The notes under the pieces: model-generated
Seen by the model: the letters and a program-made list of their open reading frames with translations, nothing else
Told to the model about the DNA's origin: nothing
The model's database searches: none
Origin: Nitrospira sp.
Lineage (GTDB): Bacteria; Nitrospirota; Nitrospiria; Nitrospirales; Nitrospiraceae
Direction of reading: 5' to 3'
Assembly: GCA_031315995.1 (NCBI GenBank)
Contig: JALDRG010000015.1
Location: 18,329 to 82,328 of the forward strand
Length of the DNA stretch: 64,000 nt
Program-made: the position numbers and the translations under genes
Part shown: piece by piece, positions 35,548 through 47,506 of the stretch
How the letters are laid out: the number at the start of each line of letters is the position of its first letter
How positions within the stretch are numbered: position 1 is the first letter of the stretch

Positions 35548-36327
35548 ATGGACCAACCTGAACTGCCCTACCAAGTCAAGATCGAGAATTTCGAAGGTCC
35601 ACTCGATCTCCTCTTGCACCTCATCAAAAAGAACGAAATCAACATCTACGATATTCCGATCGCGCTGATCGCTCAGCAGTACTTGGATTATCTGTCGGTG
35701 ATGAAGGAATTGAACCTAGCCGTGGCCGGTGAATTCCTCGTGATGGCGGCGACCCTGCTGCATATCAAATCACGAATGTTGTTGCCGGTCGATGAGGTTG
35801 CCGTGGATGAGGAGGATGGCCCCGATCCACGCGAAGAACTCGTTCGGCGACTGCTCGAATATAAACAGTTCAAAGAAGCGGCCTCGCAGCTGGACTATAA
35901 GGAACGCTTGTGGCGGGATGTGTTTTCTCGCGAACCTGGTCCGCCGGTGGAGGTCACGAAAGATGAGAGCCTACTCGACGAAATTTCTCTCTTTGACTTG
36001 GTCGACGCGCTGCAGGGTGTCCTCGCCCGGCATCCAGGAAAACGTCTGGTGGAGATTATCCCGGACAATCTCACGGTTCGCACCCGCATGAGCGCCATTA
36101 TCGAAGCGCTGGAAGTCCATGAGTCCATGGCATTCACGGCACTGTTTGAGGAGTCGAGCCATCGGCTGGTTGTGATTGTGACCTTTCTAGCTCTGCTCGA
36201 ATTGATCCGGATCAGGGTTGTGCGCGTGTTTCAGAGCGAAACCTTTGGGGCGATTCTTGTCTCGCGTGCCTTTTCGGCGGTTGTGGAAGGGGATCTAGTG
36301 GAGGAGTCTGAATGGAAGAGCCTATGA
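35548..36327 (+). CDS. scpA: Segregation and condensation protein A
   Basis: Kleisin subunit of the SMC condensin. 259 residues: FEGPLDLLLHLIKKNEINIY near the N-terminus, AATLLHIKSRMLLP, and a C-terminal winged helix (VTFLALLELIRI, about 210-222). Overlaps scpB by 16 bases. Confidence 0.96.
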   Translation: MDQPELPYQVKIENFEGPLDLLLHLIKKNEINIYDIPIALIAQQYLDYLSVMKELNLAVAGEFLVMAATLLHIKSRMLLPVDEVAVDEEDGPDPREELVRRLLEYKQFKEAASQLDYKERLWRDVFSREPGPPVEVTKDESLLDEISLFDLVDALQGVLARHPGKRLVEIIPDNLTVRTRMSAIIEALEVHESMAFTALFEESSHRLVVIVTFLALLELIRIRVVRVFQSETFGAILVSRAFSAVVEGDLVEESEWKSL

Positions 36328-37229
36328 GTCCCAGCATGGAGGAGGTAATCGAGGAGATGGTCGAGGTGCGGGCGTCCGTCGACGAGCCGTCCGATTCACT
36401 CGCGGCTTCCGAGGTGGCATCGGAGGTGGGCGCAAGCATTGTAGCCGAGATATCGGCACCGGCCTCCGATCCCGCCCTTTCCGATCTGCGGGCCCTGAAG
36501 GGAATTCTCGAGGCCTTGTTGTTTGTCACGGCCGAGCCCATTCCGGTCACGCGGTTCTTAGCGTTGCTCGGAGCTGTGACGAAGCAGGATGTCGATCAGG
36601 CGCTGGAGAGCCTCGCTCAGGACTATGAGCAGGAGGGCCGTGGGCTCCAGTTGGCGGAAGTGGCGGGAGGCTATCGGATTGTGACCAAGGCCGAGTTTGC
36701 CCCATGGCTCAAACGGCTGGAGAAGGCGAAGGCTCCCTCGAAGCTTTCGCGCTCAGCGTTGGAATCCCTGGCGATTATTGCCTACAAACAACCGATCGTC
36801 CGCGCGGAAGTTGAGCAAATTCGAGGTGTCGAAACGTCGGGCGTCATCCGGACACTGTTGGAGCGAAAGCTCGTGCGCATCGTAGGCCGGAAAGAAGAGC
36901 CAGGGCGTCCGATCATGTATGGGACCACCAAGTTCTTCCTCGAACATTTTGGTCTTCGTGACTTATCTCAGCTCCCGCCGCTCCGGGAGTTTAAGGAATT
37001 GGGCGAATCCGAACAGGCGATGTTGCCGATCGACGATATGGTTTCAGTGAGCGGTGAATCGTTACAACCTAATCCAGAGGCGGCCGTCGAGGGTGTTTCC
37101 GACGGCATGACTGAGCCCGCGGCCCTCTTGGAACAGAGTGACGATGCTGAGCCAGCGTCTGAGGGGAATACCGTTGAGAGTAGTGCTGAAGACGAATTTG
37201 TGGCCGCCGACATCGTCGACGAGTCCTGA
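36312..37229 (+). CDS. scpB: Segregation and condensation protein B
   Basis: Partner of ScpA that bridges the SMC complex. The core (about 60-225) has LEALLFVTAEPIPV, RSALESLAIIAYKQPIVRAE, VIRTLLERKLVRIVGRKEEPGRP and TTKFFLEHFGL. It is 305 residues long because acidic extensions flank the core (about 60 N-terminal and 75 C-terminal residues) that are not in the usual 180-200-residue form. The start overlaps scpA. Confidence 0.95.
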   Translation: MEEPMSPSMEEVIEEMVEVRASVDEPSDSLAASEVASEVGASIVAEISAPASDPALSDLRALKGILEALLFVTAEPIPVTRFLALLGAVTKQDVDQALESLAQDYEQEGRGLQLAEVAGGYRIVTKAEFAPWLKRLEKAKAPSKLSRSALESLAIIAYKQPIVRAEVEQIRGVETSGVIRTLLERKLVRIVGRKEEPGRPIMYGTTKFFLEHFGLRDLSQLPPLREFKELGESEQAMLPIDDMVSVSGESLQPNPEAAVEGVSDGMTEPAALLEQSDDAEPASEGNTVESSAEDEFVAADIVDES

Positions 37230-37283
37230 CTGGCGTCCAGAGGCATCCGGGAAAGTTCTTCTCCACATGGTTCTTCCGCCTCT

Positions 37284-37344
37284 ACGCACGAAGGCCTTCG
37301 AGAAATCCCTGCGCGCAGGGTTCTCCCGAAGGCCTTTTGTGCGT
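37284..37344. terminator. Large hairpin after scpB
   Basis: A long imperfect inverted repeat: ACGCAC (37284) pairs with GTGCGT (ending 37344), AAGGCCTTCG with CGAAGGCCTT, and the inner CCCTGC with GCAGGG. A TTTT lies in the descending arm. It sits between scpB and the convergent gene, so it can end transcription from both sides. Confidence 0.6.
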
Positions 37345-37382
37345 GGCGCTCTCAGCAGCGGTTCTCCGCCGCGAGGTAGAGC

Positions 37383-37952
37383 TTAGCGGCAACCGATCGG
37401 AATGAAACCCGCGCCGAAGATCCGTGACAGGGTGATGTACCGAGCATTGTCGTAGAAGGAGTAACTTGGGGCGTACCAGTTGCGAGCTGTAGGATTGCCA
37501 CCGTACGATGGATCGGTGCCAAAGAAAAGTCCGCCGCGGCTGTTCTGGGTCAGGTGGATCCATTCCATATACATACCGCAGACTTCGCCTTGCACCGACC
37601 CGCTAGCGGTGTTGCCCGCGTACCAGTCACGTCCCGATTCAGGTATCTGGGACAGATTGCGCAAGGCGCCGATCGGGGTGTCGTATGAATAATCGTTTGC
37701 TCTCGGGGCTGGTTGGTAGGTCGAGCCGCCCGGTGAAGGCGCGAGCGGCAGATCCGGCAACGAAGGCACGATGGAGAGAGCTTTGAGGGCTTTTGGCTGG
37801 CAATCAGGCCGTTCCTTATTCGTGTAAAGGATTGTTCCCTCAGGGCCGGGGCATTCCCACATTTCCACCGGGGATGACTCGACCGCCTGCACACTCTGAG
37901 TGAGGGTCAGACTCGCGGCGAGGGTTGCGAGCACAAGTCGTGTTGGCCACAT
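37383..37952 (-). CDS. Exported unknown protein with a DUF4124-like start
   Basis: 189 residues with a signal peptide (1-23, ending VQA). The first mature part (MWECPGPEGTILYTNKERPD, with Cys) resembles DUF4124, a short N-terminal domain of many exported proteins; then a proline-rich link and a Tyr/Trp/Asn-rich C-terminal part with several cysteines (GEVCGMYMEW). Function unknown. Confidence 0.72.
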   Translation of the reverse strand: MWPTRLVLATLAASLTLTQSVQAVESSPVEMWECPGPEGTILYTNKERPDCQPKALKALSIVPSLPDLPLAPSPGGSTYQPAPRANDYSYDTPIGALRNLSQIPESGRDWYAGNTASGSVQGEVCGMYMEWIHLTQNSRGGLFFGTDPSYGGNPTARNWYAPSYSFYDNARYITLSRIFGAGFIPIGCR

Positions 37953-38177
37953 GGTACACCTCCGATTGGTTCATCTTACCGGTAGACGCGCGTTGGTCCC
38001 AACGCCAAGAGTGCAGAGCCTATGACATTCGAAAGAAATGCGTCCATCCAGCTTTGGGGGGATGGATGCCTACCAGCCCATCGTTATAGGGCGCGGCCAA
38101 TTCCGTTGAAGCGGAGTGTCTGCGTGACGCTCATGGATGGAACGTCAGTACCCGCCCTAGACCGCACGGGTCTTGCC

Positions 38178-38206
38178 TTGACTCCCTTCTTTTCGCTTTG
38201 TTAGAC
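38178..38206 (+). promoter_or_regulatory. Candidate promoter of the NHL-repeat gene
   Basis: TTGACT (38178-38183) and TTAGAC (38201-38206) are 17 bases apart, 64 bases before the ATG at 38270. The rest of the 317-base space (37953-38269) has no gene that I can support. Confidence 0.45.
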
Positions 38207-38269
38207 TGCCCGTTCTAAGTTATTGAAACATCCGCCAATCTTCACCAATCTCGTACCACGAGGAACACC

Positions 38270-41239
38270 ATGATCAAGGCTTGGCTGCTCGATGAAATGT
38301 TTCGGTTTGACCGACGTTATCTCACGGCGGAGGGAAGTCAGAGCGAGTGGGGCGCCGGGGACTCCGTTGCCGAGGAAGAGGATCTGCCTCCTGCGCCGAC
38401 GGGAGTCGTTGCCAAAGCCGGGAATGGCCGGGTGATGATTGCCTGGGATGCCGTGCCGGACGCGATGTATTACAACTTGTATTTCATGACGAGCAAGGGC
38501 GTGCAGATCAAGTTTTCAGAGCTGACTCGACCCATCGCGAGCGCGGACGATTTCAAGATCGTCATCGGCGTGACCAAGGAAAAGGGAACATGTATCGAAG
38601 GCGCACAGTCACCGTTCATGCACGACGATTTGGCGAACGGAACTTGTTACCACTATGTCGTGACCGTTGTGACTCAGAAGGGGGAAAGTCCTGAATCGCA
38701 GGAAGTCATGGCGATCCCGGCTCCCTACCTGATTGCCAAGATTATCGGTCAGGAAGGTGTGGAAGATGGCGAATTCAGTTCTCCGACCGGCATCGCGGTG
38801 GACAAGGACGGTAATCTGTACGTAGCCGATACCGACAACCATTCCATCCAGAAATTCGACAAAGAAGGAAAATTCCTTGGCCGTTGGGGCGGAGAGGCAG
38901 GCAGTGCGGAGGGCGGCTTTTACTATCCGCGCGGGCTGACCACGAATACGGACGGACAGGTATATGTCGCTGATACCGGCAATAACCGCGTACAGCGGCT
39001 CGACACAGACGGAAATCCCATGAAGGCCTGGGGCAAGTTCGGGTTTGCCTGGCGTGGGGCCGATATGAATAAGTTCGATGCCCCGTGGGGTGTGACCACA
39101 GACCAGGATGGCAACATCTACGTTACCGACACCAACAACGCTCGGATTCAAAAGTTCAAGGGTGATGGGACGCCCTTGCTGAAGTGGGGGCGGGATGGAA
39201 GCTTCGACGGAGCATTTTTCTTTCCACGCGGAGTAGCTGTTGACTTCGTTGGAAATACGTATGTGGCCGATGAAGGGAACAACCGCATTCAGAAGTTCGA
39301 TACGCGCGGGAGTTTTTTGACCAAGTGGGGGCGGGAAGGAAGTGGCCCGGGCCAATTCAAGGCGCCCTGGGGCGTCACCTGTGATGCCTTGGGGAACGTG
39401 TACGTCGTCGACCAGGGCAATCACCGTATTCAAAAGTTCGACGGAAACGGGACCTTCCTCTGTGCCTGGGGGAATCGCGGCAAGACCGAGGGGCAGCTGA
39501 ATTTCCCCTCCGGCGTCGCCGTCGACAAGGAAGGGGCGGTCTACGTCGTCGATAGCGGTAATCACCGAGTGATCAAATACGTCCCGACGGACGAAGAACT
39601 CAATCGCGGGAAGGCGGAACGCGAGCGAGCGCAAATCGTCAGCGAGTACCCGACTCCGCGCAATCTGGCCATCAAGCCGGGTGACACTGAAACCTTCTTG
39701 AGTTGGATGGATGTGCCTGGGGCGGTGTCCTACAATCTCTATTTTCACACCTCCCAAAACCTGACGCAGGAAGGCGGCACCAAGATCGAGGGTGTGACTA
39801 GTCCGTATAATCACTCCGGATTAACCAATGATCAGGCCTATTACTATGCGTTGACTGCGGTCTACGAGGACGGCACGGAGAGCGGATTGTCTGAAGAAGT
39901 GTCTACGACGCCGGTGCTGATCGACATCACGGCCCCGCAAACTCCCTATGCGGTGATCAACCACGGCGCATTCATGACGAATTCGCCTGAAATCGTGGTG
40001 ACGATCTCCGCGACCGACCTCGATACCGGTGTGGCGGCCTATTATGTTTCAGAGAATCCGATGACTCCGATGGCGGGAACACCGGGTTGGGTGGAGGTTC
40101 CGCCGACGATTAAGTTCGGCGCGACCATTCCTTTCATTCTCTCTCCGGGAGACGGGCAGAAAACCGTCATCGTCTGGTTCAAGGATGTCGGAAACAACAT
40201 CTCGACGCCGGCGAGTGCCACGATTCTCGTCAATACCTCCGGCTATCTCTGTGTGTCCAAATGGGGGAAGCCGGGTCGCGGTGCTTCGTTGTTGCATGGC
40301 GGCGAATTCATGGCGCCGATGTATGGGCTTGCCATTGATCAGCAGGGGTCGATCTTTGTCGTGGATAACGGCAACAACCGGATTCAAAAGTTTGACCGCG
40401 CGGGCAACTTCATCATCTTATGGGGTAATTTCGGGGCTGCCAATGCGAACTTTCACAATCCTACAGGCATTGCCTGTGATGCAAAAGGCGACGTCTATGT
40501 GGTCGATACGAATAATCACCGCGTGCAGAAGTTCGACGGGAAATTAGGCGGCTATATAATGAAGTTCGGCTCGCGGGGGAACGGCGAAGGCCAGTTCAAT
40601 GCGCCATGGGGTATCGCGATCGATCGGGTGCGCGGCTACATTTATGTGGTCGACAGCGCCAACTTCAGAGTTCAGAAGTTCGACATGAGCGGAGAGTTCA
40701 TCATGTCGTGGGGAAGTTTCGGCAATAGCGATGGTCAATTTTATTTCCCTCGCGGGATCGCCGTGGATCAATCAGATGGCACGGTCTACGTCGTCGATAT
40801 GGGTAATCATCGCATTCAGAAGTTCGATACCAGCACCAATGTGTTGCCGCAGTTGCTCACCAAGTGGGGCGGCAGCTCCGAAGCCGGACATGCAAGTAGC
40901 CCGCTGGCGCAAGAGGCGGGACAGTTGCGCTCACCATGGGGCATTGCCGTCGATAGCCAAGGTGATGTGTATGTCACGGATACCGGCAACCATCGCGTGG
41001 AAAAATTCGACCGCGAGGGCAACTTTGTCGCGCAGTGGGGTGGTTTCGGCGGCGGTGACGGACAATTCAATTTTCCCTATGGCATTGTGGTGGATTCTCG
41101 TGGGAGCGTCTTTGCCGTTGATAGCGGAAACACGCGGGTGCAGCAATTCATGCCGGCGGAGGAAGGTAGCGAACAGTTGCAGGAAGAAGCGGAGGCGGCC
41201 GCAGAGTTGGGGCAGGTCGATAAAACCACGAGAGTCTAA
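38270..41239 (+). CDS. Large NHL-repeat protein with fibronectin-like inserts
   Basis: 989 residues, no signal peptide. After an N-terminal helix-rich part (1-40) comes a fibronectin III-like domain (about 42-155), NHL repeats forming a first beta-propeller (about 160-440, repeats such as [20 protein letters not shown] and [15 protein letters not shown]), a second fibronectin-like domain (460-540), a beta domain (550-660) and a second NHL run (670-970). NHL propellers bind RNA, protein or glycans; here nothing tells which. Two propellers joined by adhesive domains suggest a scaffold. Confidence 0.88.
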   Translation: MIKAWLLDEMFRFDRRYLTAEGSQSEWGAGDSVAEEEDLPPAPTGVVAKAGNGRVMIAWDAVPDAMYYNLYFMTSKGVQIKFSELTRPIASADDFKIVIGVTKEKGTCIEGAQSPFMHDDLANGTCYHYVVTVVTQKGESPESQEVMAIPAPYLIAKIIGQEGVEDGEFSSPTGIAVDKDGNLYVADTDNHSIQKFDKEGKFLGRWGGEAGSAEGGFYYPRGLTTNTDGQVYVADTGNNRVQRLDTDGNPMKAWGKFGFAWRGADMNKFDAPWGVTTDQDGNIYVTDTNNARIQKFKGDGTPLLKWGRDGSFDGAFFFPRGVAVDFVGNTYVADEGNNRIQKFDTRGSFLTKWGREGSGPGQFKAPWGVTCDALGNVYVVDQGNHRIQKFDGNGTFLCAWGNRGKTEGQLNFPSGVAVDKEGAVYVVDSGNHRVIKYVPTDEELNRGKAERERAQIVSEYPTPRNLAIKPGDTETFLSWMDVPGAVSYNLYFHTSQNLTQEGGTKIEGVTSPYNHSGLTNDQAYYYALTAVYEDGTESGLSEEVSTTPVLIDITAPQTPYAVINHGAFMTNSPEIVVTISATDLDTGVAAYYVSENPMTPMAGTPGWVEVPPTIKFGATIPFILSPGDGQKTVIVWFKDVGNNISTPASATILVNTSGYLCVSKWGKPGRGASLLHGGEFMAPMYGLAIDQQGSIFVVDNGNNRIQKFDRAGNFIILWGNFGAANANFHNPTGIACDAKGDVYVVDTNNHRVQKFDGKLGGYIMKFGSRGNGEGQFNAPWGIAIDRVRGYIYVVDSANFRVQKFDMSGEFIMSWGSFGNSDGQFYFPRGIAVDQSDGTVYVVDMGNHRIQKFDTSTNVLPQLLTKWGGSSEAGHASSPLAQEAGQLRSPWGIAVDSQGDVYVTDTGNHRVEKFDREGNFVAQWGGFGGGDGQFNFPYGIVVDSRGSVFAVDSGNTRVQQFMPAEEGSEQLQEEAEAAAELGQVDKTTRV

Positions 41240-41277
41240 GCGGAACGGGCGAAAGGCCCGGGAGAGGGTGGCGACTG

Positions 41278-42744
41278 ATGTTAGAGAAGGAGATTCGGCT
41301 CGGACTCACCTATGACGACGTCGTCTTGGTGCCGGCTAAGTCGCAGGTTCTCCCGAGTGAAGTCGACACCCGGACTTGCCTGTCTCGGAACATCCAGCTC
41401 AATATTCCTATCGTCAGTGCCGCGATGGACACCGTGACCGAAGCGCGTTTGGCTATTGCGATGGCGCAGGAGGGCGGAATCGGTATCGTGCACCGCGTGC
41501 TCTCGCCCAGCGACCAAGCCGCCGAAATTGATAAAGTAAAGAAATCCGAAAGCGGGATGATCCTCGACCCCATTACGATTTCGCCGGATCAGACAATCCG
41601 TGATGCGCACGATCTGATGGCTCGATACCGGATTTCCGGTATTCCGGTCACCAAGGGCGGCACGTTAGTCGGGATCCTGACGAATCGCGACCTGCGCTTT
41701 GAGACCCGAATGGATCTGAAGGTCTCTCAAGTGATGAAGCGCGATAAGCTCATCACCGCTCCGGAAGGCACCAGCCTTGAAAAGGCCCGTGAGATACTGC
41801 ACGAGCATCGGATTGAGAAACTACCGGTCGTCAACAAGCAGTTCGAACTCAAAGGGCTGATTACAATTAAGGACATCGAAAAGCGAATCAAGTATCCCAA
41901 TGCCTGCAAAGACGCTCACGGTCGATTGCGCGTCGGAGCGGCTTTGGGGGTCGGCCCTGACACCGGAGACCGGGTGGCCCTGCTGATCAAGGCTGGTGTG
42001 GACGTGGTGGTCGTTGATACGGCGCATGGGCATTCGCAGGCGGTGTTGGATACGGTCAAAATGGTGAGAAAAGCACATCCTCAATTGGACATCATCGCCG
42101 GAAATATTGCGACTGCACAAGCGGCCAAGGATTTGGTGAAGGCTGGTGTCGATGCGGTGAAAGTCGGGGTGGGTCCTGGCTCGATCTGTACAACGCGGAT
42201 GGTGTCCGGCGCCGGTATGCCGCAATTGACGGCGATCGCCGATTGCGCCAGAGCATTGGCCGGGACGGGTGTTCCAGTGATCGCCGATGGTGGGATCAAA
42301 TATTCCGGCGACATCACTAAAGCCCTGGCAGCCGGTGCTTCTGTGGTGATGTTGGGGAGCCTGCTGGCGGGGACGGAAGAGGCTCCCGGCGAAACCGTAT
42401 TGTTCCAAGCCCGAACGTATAAGGTCTATCGTGGAATGGGCTCCATCGGCGCCATGGAACGCGGTGGAGGTGACCGGTATGGACAGGGAGGACGGCCTGC
42501 TCCGAAGCTGGTCCCCGAAGGGATTGAGGGCCGTGTGCCATACAAGGGCCTGTTGGCACCGCATATCTATCAGATGGTGGGCGGCGTGAAATCGGGTATG
42601 GGCTATTGCGGGTGCAAGACTATCCCGGATTTGCAGCGGAAGGCGACCTTTATCCGTCAGACTGTCGCCGGTCTCCGCGAGGGACACGTGCACGACGTCA
42701 TCATCACCAAGGAAGCTCCCAACTATCGTACTGATTGGGAATAA
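41278..42744 (+). CDS. guaB: Inosine-5'-monophosphate dehydrogenase
   Basis: NAD-dependent oxidation of IMP to XMP, first step to GMP. 488 residues: catalytic (beta/alpha)8 barrel with two CBS domains inserted (about 92-205, e.g. [18 protein letters not shown]). Catalytic Cys304 is in [11 protein letters not shown], and [17 protein letters not shown] and [10 protein letters not shown] (mobile flap) follow. The next gene, guaA, uses its product. Confidence 0.97.
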   Translation: MLEKEIRLGLTYDDVVLVPAKSQVLPSEVDTRTCLSRNIQLNIPIVSAAMDTVTEARLAIAMAQEGGIGIVHRVLSPSDQAAEIDKVKKSESGMILDPITISPDQTIRDAHDLMARYRISGIPVTKGGTLVGILTNRDLRFETRMDLKVSQVMKRDKLITAPEGTSLEKAREILHEHRIEKLPVVNKQFELKGLITIKDIEKRIKYPNACKDAHGRLRVGAALGVGPDTGDRVALLIKAGVDVVVVDTAHGHSQAVLDTVKMVRKAHPQLDIIAGNIATAQAAKDLVKAGVDAVKVGVGPGSICTTRMVSGAGMPQLTAIADCARALAGTGVPVIADGGIKYSGDITKALAAGASVVMLGSLLAGTEEAPGETVLFQARTYKVYRGMGSIGAMERGGGDRYGQGGRPAPKLVPEGIEGRVPYKGLLAPHIYQMVGGVKSGMGYCGCKTIPDLQRKATFIRQTVAGLREGHVHDVIITKEAPNYRTDWE

Positions 42745-42822
42745 TCTCGCGTGAAACGTATCTCGCAGTTCAGATCCCCTCACTAGACGAACGACACTTC
42801 ACGCTTCACGAAAAACGTCTCC

Positions 42823-44379
42823 ATGGAACTCTGGCACGATAGAATTCTCGTCCTCGACTTCGGATCTCAGTACACACAGCTCATCGCGCGGCGTATTCGG
42901 GAAGCGCAGGTTTATTCTCAGATCTTGCCCTGCACCGTGTCGCTTGCCACGGTGTTAGCCTACCGGCCCAAAGGCATCGTCTTATCCGGCGGGCCGTCGA
43001 GCGTGTACGACAAGAAGGCCCCCTCGGTTTCGAAACAACTCTTCGAGCAGGGCATTCCCATTCTCGGTATCTGTTACGGCATGCAGCTGGTGACGCATCT
43101 GCAAGGCGGTGAAGTGGAGAGGGCTCCGCACCGCGAGTTCGGCCGGGCTGAACTGACCCTCGATGACCGGTCGGATCTGTTCAAGGGCATCGGGAGCGAC
43201 GGCAGGACGGTCGTCTGGATGTCGCACGGGGATAGAATCGAACGGATGCCGCCCGGGTTCCGTTCCATTGCGCACACGGACAATTCGCCGATCGCGGCGA
43301 TGAAGCGGCACGATGCCAAGCAACGCATCTACTGTCTCCAGTTTCATCCGGAGGTGGCGCACACGACCGAAGGCGCGGCGATGCTACGGAACTTCGTCTA
43401 TGATATTTGTGGCTGCCAGCCGACCTGGACCATGCGCTCCTATGTCGAAACGGCTGTGGAGCAGATCAGGCAGCGAGTCGGGGCCGAACGAGTCATCTGT
43501 GCCTTGAGCGGCGGGGTGGACTCCTCTGTGGCGGCGGCTCTTACGCATCGTGCGGTCGGCGATCAACTGACCTGCATTTTTGTCGACAACGGAGTGTTGC
43601 GGGCCGGCGAGCGTGACCAGGTTGAGAAGACCTTCGCCTCGCAAATGCATCTGAATATGCGGATGCTCGATCGTACGACCCAGTTTCTCGCCGGCCTGAA
43701 GAACGTAACCGACCCGGAACGGAAGCGAAAGATTATCGGTCGTCTGTTCATTAAGAATTTCGAGGTCGAGTCCAAGAAGTTGAAGGGCATCAAGTACCTC
43801 GTGCAAGGCACGTTGTATCCCGATGTTATCGAAAGCGTCAGCTTCAAAGGGCCGTCCGCGACGATCAAGACGCACCATAACGTCGGCGGATTGCCGACCA
43901 GAATGAAGCTGAAGTTGGTGGAGCCCTTGCGCGAACTGTTCAAGGACGAAGTGCGGGTCTTGGGCCACGAGCTGGGCCTTCCGGACGAGATTATCTGGCG
44001 ACAACCCTTTCCCGGTCCCGGCCTGGCGATTCGCGTGTTGGGTGCGGTCACCAAAGAGCGTCTGGCGATCCTGCGCGGTGCGGAAACGATCGTCGATCAA
44101 GAAATTCGAGCTGCTGGACTGTATCGGGAGATTTGGCAGGCCTTCGCCGTCTTGCTGCCGATTCGGACGGTCGGCGTGATGGGAGACCAGCGGACCTACG
44201 AGTATGTCATTGCGATCCGCGCGGTCACGAGTCTTGATGGCATGACCGCCGACTGGGCCAAAATCTCGAACGAGGTGCTTGGGAAAATGTCGAGCCGGAT
44301 CATCAACGAAGTGAAAGGCGTCAACCGCGTGGTCTACGACATCAGTTCCAAGCCGCCGTCGACAATCGAATGGGAATAA
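42823..44379 (+). CDS. guaA: GMP synthase (glutamine-hydrolysing)
   Basis: XMP to GMP. 518 residues: amidotransferase domain with Cys84 in GICYGMQ and the HPEV segment; ATP-pyrophosphatase domain with PP-loop LSGGVDSS; dimerisation domain at the end ([17 protein letters not shown]). Follows guaB by 78 bases. Confidence 0.97.
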   Translation: MELWHDRILVLDFGSQYTQLIARRIREAQVYSQILPCTVSLATVLAYRPKGIVLSGGPSSVYDKKAPSVSKQLFEQGIPILGICYGMQLVTHLQGGEVERAPHREFGRAELTLDDRSDLFKGIGSDGRTVVWMSHGDRIERMPPGFRSIAHTDNSPIAAMKRHDAKQRIYCLQFHPEVAHTTEGAAMLRNFVYDICGCQPTWTMRSYVETAVEQIRQRVGAERVICALSGGVDSSVAAALTHRAVGDQLTCIFVDNGVLRAGERDQVEKTFASQMHLNMRMLDRTTQFLAGLKNVTDPERKRKIIGRLFIKNFEVESKKLKGIKYLVQGTLYPDVIESVSFKGPSATIKTHHNVGGLPTRMKLKLVEPLRELFKDEVRVLGHELGLPDEIIWRQPFPGPGLAIRVLGAVTKERLAILRGAETIVDQEIRAAGLYREIWQAFAVLLPIRTVGVMGDQRTYEYVIAIRAVTSLDGMTADWAKISNEVLGKMSSRIINEVKGVNRVVYDISSKPPSTIEWE

Positions 44380-44462
44380 CACAGGCACGTGAAGCGTGAC
44401 GCGATGTAAATGATCTGATTCCGCGAACGACATGAGACGCGATCCGCTTCACGGAGGATTCC

Positions 44463-45728
44463 ATGGAAGTCAGACTACAAAAACTCATCGCCGGCACAGG
44501 GCTGGCCTCGCGGCGCAAGGCTGAGGAGTTGATCACGTCCGGCCGCGTGACGATCAACGGCAGCGTGGTGAAGGAGCTCGGCACCAAGGTCGATCCTGAC
44601 CGGGACCACGTCAAGGTCGACGGCAAGCATTTGCGGGCGGCGCAGCCGTATGTCTATCTCATCCTCAACAAGCCGAAGAACGTCATGTCCACCCTGGACG
44701 ATCCGGAGGGTCGCCCGACCGTGAAGGATCTCCTGCACGGAGTCACGGTGCGCGTGTTTCCTGTCGGACGGCTGGATTTCGACAGCGAGGGGCTCATGTT
44801 GCTGACCAATCACGGCGATCTGGCCCAAGCCTTGCTCCATCCACGCTACCATGTTCCGAAAACCTATTTGATCAAGGTCAAGGGTGTGCTCGACGATGCC
44901 AAGATTGAAATGCTTGAGCGGGGCGTCAAACTGGAAGATGGCTTCACGGCGCCGGCGAAGGTGAACAAGGTCAGCCGGGCGGAAAGCAATTCCTGGCTCG
45001 AAGTCACGATTCACGAAGGACGGAAGCATCAGGTGAAGCGGATGATCGAAGCCGTCGGCCATTCGGTCATCAAGCTCGTCCGCATCCGAATGGGGCCGTT
45101 GCTCTTGGGAGATTTAGCGCCGCGAGAATATCGATTTTTGACCGACCGTGAGGCGAATCGGTTGCGAGGACTCGTGGAGGATCGTGTAGCCAGGGCCGAA
45201 CGTCCGGAATTGGATGCGTCGGGAAAGCCGACGCGTTGGATGCCGCCGACAGCTCCGGCTCCGCCACGTCCGCCGAAGCCGGAGCGCTCAGGCCGTGGGC
45301 CAAAAGCCCAACGTTCCGATCGGGCACCACGGTCCCAGCGAGCTCTGGGCGGTGTGAAACCACCACGTTCGGGTCGTGGGACAACGAAGCGGCCCATGAG
45401 CCCCGGTGCCAAATTTCGTCGTCCTGGTCCAGGTGCAGGCTTTCAACGGTCTAGTAGGGCTAGTGCAGGTCCTCAAGGGGTAGGCCGAGGCCCGATGGCG
45501 CGGCCTACCGGGCCTGACCAAAAACCACAGCGCCCTCAGCCTGGAGCGGGATTTCAACGGCCTCGGTCCGGTGCGAAGCCTCAAGGTTCTGGTCGCGGCA
45601 TGACGATCCGTCACTCGGGACCAGGGCAGAAGTCTCAGCAGAATCGGCGTGGCACACCGCCGGCTTCGCGACCTGGACCAGGGGGTCCCGCGAGAAAATC
45701 GCGCCATTCAACGCGGAGAAGAGCATGA
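44463..45728 (+). CDS. rluB: RluB-type rRNA pseudouridine synthase with long basic tail
   Basis: S4 RNA-binding domain (1-60, [20 protein letters not shown]) followed by the RsuA/RluB catalytic domain with Asp105 in [17 protein letters not shown] and a C-terminal [15 protein letters not shown]. The catalytic part ends about residue 240; a further 180 residues are low complexity, rich in Arg, Pro, Gly and Lys with repeats such as [15 protein letters not shown] and SGRGTTKR. Such basic tails could bind rRNA. The symbol RluB (23S U2605) is by family likeness only. Stop overlaps aspS by four bases. Confidence 0.9.
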   Translation: MEVRLQKLIAGTGLASRRKAEELITSGRVTINGSVVKELGTKVDPDRDHVKVDGKHLRAAQPYVYLILNKPKNVMSTLDDPEGRPTVKDLLHGVTVRVFPVGRLDFDSEGLMLLTNHGDLAQALLHPRYHVPKTYLIKVKGVLDDAKIEMLERGVKLEDGFTAPAKVNKVSRAESNSWLEVTIHEGRKHQVKRMIEAVGHSVIKLVRIRMGPLLLGDLAPREYRFLTDREANRLRGLVEDRVARAERPELDASGKPTRWMPPTAPAPPRPPKPERSGRGPKAQRSDRAPRSQRALGGVKPPRSGRGTTKRPMSPGAKFRRPGPGAGFQRSSRASAGPQGVGRGPMARPTGPDQKPQRPQPGAGFQRPRSGAKPQGSGRGMTIRHSGPGQKSQQNRRGTPPASRPGPGGPARKSRHSTRRRA

Positions 45729-47488
45729 AGATCAGGACCCATCGGTGTGGGGAATTGACCAAGGCGCAAGTCGGTCAGCACGTGGTGTTGAACGGGTGGG
45801 TGCAACGTCGCCGGGATCACGGCACTGTGCTGTTCATCGATCTGCGCGATCGAACCGGGTTGACGCAAGTCGTATTCAATGCGGAGCGCAATGCCGCAGT
45901 GCATCAGGCCGCGCACACGCTGCGAAGCGAATGCGTCGTAGCGGTCACCGGGCAGGTCATGGCCCGGCCGGATGAGTCGAAGAATTCGAACCTTCCCACC
46001 GGGGAGATCGAAGTGTTCGTGGATGCCGTCGAGATTCTCAACGAAGCCAAGACGCCGCCTTTCATGATCGAAGACGACCTCGAGATTACCGAGACGCTTC
46101 GATTGAAGTACCGCTATCTGGATCTCAGACGGCCGAAAATGCAGCGTTTGCTAGGGCTGCGTCACGGGATCATGCAGGCCGTGCGGGCATTCTTGAATGC
46201 GGAACAGTTTCTGGAAGTGGAAACGCCGGTGCTGACGAAGAGCACGCCGGAAGGCGCCCGCGATTATCTCGTGCCGAGCCGGGTCAATCCTGGACTGTTC
46301 TATGCGCTGCCTCAGTCGCCGCAGCTGTTCAAACAGGTGTTGATGGTGAGCGGCGTCGATCGGTATTACCAGATTGCCCGCTGCTTCCGCGACGAGGACC
46401 TCCGCAACGACCGCCAGCCGGAATTTACCCAGATCGATCTTGAAATGTCGTTCGTGGATCGTGAGCAGGTTCTGTCGCTGATGGAGCGGATGATTGTCTC
46501 CGTGTTCAAGGAGGCCGGCGGGGTGCAATTGCCGGCGCCCTTTCCACGGATGACCTATGCCGAGGCCATGGGCCGGTACGGTTCGGACAAGCCGGACCTT
46601 CGGTTCGATATGCCCTTGCACGATGTCACGGCGTTTGCGGCGAAGAGCGACTTCAAAGTTTTTAATGAAGCTGCGACCAAGGGGGGTCTCGTCAAGGCCC
46701 TGATTGTCTCCGGTGGCGCCTCCATTGCGCGCAGCCGTATCGACGCGCTCGGTGATACGGCAAAAAGCTTTGGAGCAAAAGGTCTAGCCTGGTTGAAGGT
46801 CACCGCAGACGGCCAGCTGGAATCGGTGATCGCCAAATTCCTCGACGCCAAGGCGTTTGCGGCAGCCTTGCCGCAGGCGAAGCCCGGTGATCTCGTGCTC
46901 TTCGGCGCGGACAAACCGGCGATCGTGCACGAGGTATTGGGGCGGATACGCCTGCAGCTCGGTGAGGAGCTCAATCTCATCGACAAAACAGCCTGGAAGC
47001 CGCTCTGGGTAACGGAATTCCCTTTGCTGGACTATTCTTCTGAAGAGAAACGCTATATCTTCATGCACAATCCCTTTGCGGCGCCGATGGATGAAGATCT
47101 GCCGTTCCTCGACACAGAGCCGTTGAAGGCTAGGGCCAAGGCCTACGATATGGTGCTCAACGGGAGCGAAATCGGCGGTGGCAGCATTCGCAATCATCGT
47201 AGCGACATCCAATTGCGGATTCTCGATCTGTTGGGGATAGGTAAGGAACAGGCTCAGGCCAAGTTCGGCTTCCTGCTGGACGCGTTGGAATATGGCGCCC
47301 CTCCGCACGGAGGCATCGCATTCGGCCTGGACCGGTTGATTATGCTGTTGGGTGGCGCCGATTCGATTCGCGATGTCATCGCATTCCCTAAGACGCAGCG
47401 CGCACAATGCCCGCTGACCGAGGCTCCCTCCGGCGTGAGTGCCGACCAGTTGAAGGAGTTGCGCATCAAGCTGGATCTCGTCGAGTAG
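45725..47488 (+). CDS. aspS: Aspartyl-tRNA synthetase
   Basis: Class II synthetase, 587 residues: OB-fold anticodon-binding domain at the N-terminus, motif 2 [20 protein letters not shown] and motif 3 [16 protein letters not shown]. The bacterial-type GAD insertion is present in the middle (about 300-420). ATG overlaps rluB stop (ATGA). No adjacent Asn/Gln amidotransferase is seen, so whether it is discriminating cannot be told. Confidence 0.96.
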   Translation: MKIRTHRCGELTKAQVGQHVVLNGWVQRRRDHGTVLFIDLRDRTGLTQVVFNAERNAAVHQAAHTLRSECVVAVTGQVMARPDESKNSNLPTGEIEVFVDAVEILNEAKTPPFMIEDDLEITETLRLKYRYLDLRRPKMQRLLGLRHGIMQAVRAFLNAEQFLEVETPVLTKSTPEGARDYLVPSRVNPGLFYALPQSPQLFKQVLMVSGVDRYYQIARCFRDEDLRNDRQPEFTQIDLEMSFVDREQVLSLMERMIVSVFKEAGGVQLPAPFPRMTYAEAMGRYGSDKPDLRFDMPLHDVTAFAAKSDFKVFNEAATKGGLVKALIVSGGASIARSRIDALGDTAKSFGAKGLAWLKVTADGQLESVIAKFLDAKAFAAALPQAKPGDLVLFGADKPAIVHEVLGRIRLQLGEELNLIDKTAWKPLWVTEFPLLDYSSEEKRYIFMHNPFAAPMDEDLPFLDTEPLKARAKAYDMVLNGSEIGGGSIRNHRSDIQLRILDLLGIGKEQAQAKFGFLLDALEYGAPPHGGIAFGLDRLIMLLGGADSIRDVIAFPKTQRAQCPLTEAPSGVSADQLKELRIKLDLVE

Positions 47489-47506
47489 GCAGGAGTCATC
47501 CATACC

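Noticed and set aside
38609..39814. 401-codon minus-strand ORF
   Set aside because: Antisense of NHL repeats; its repeats mirror the sense repeats.
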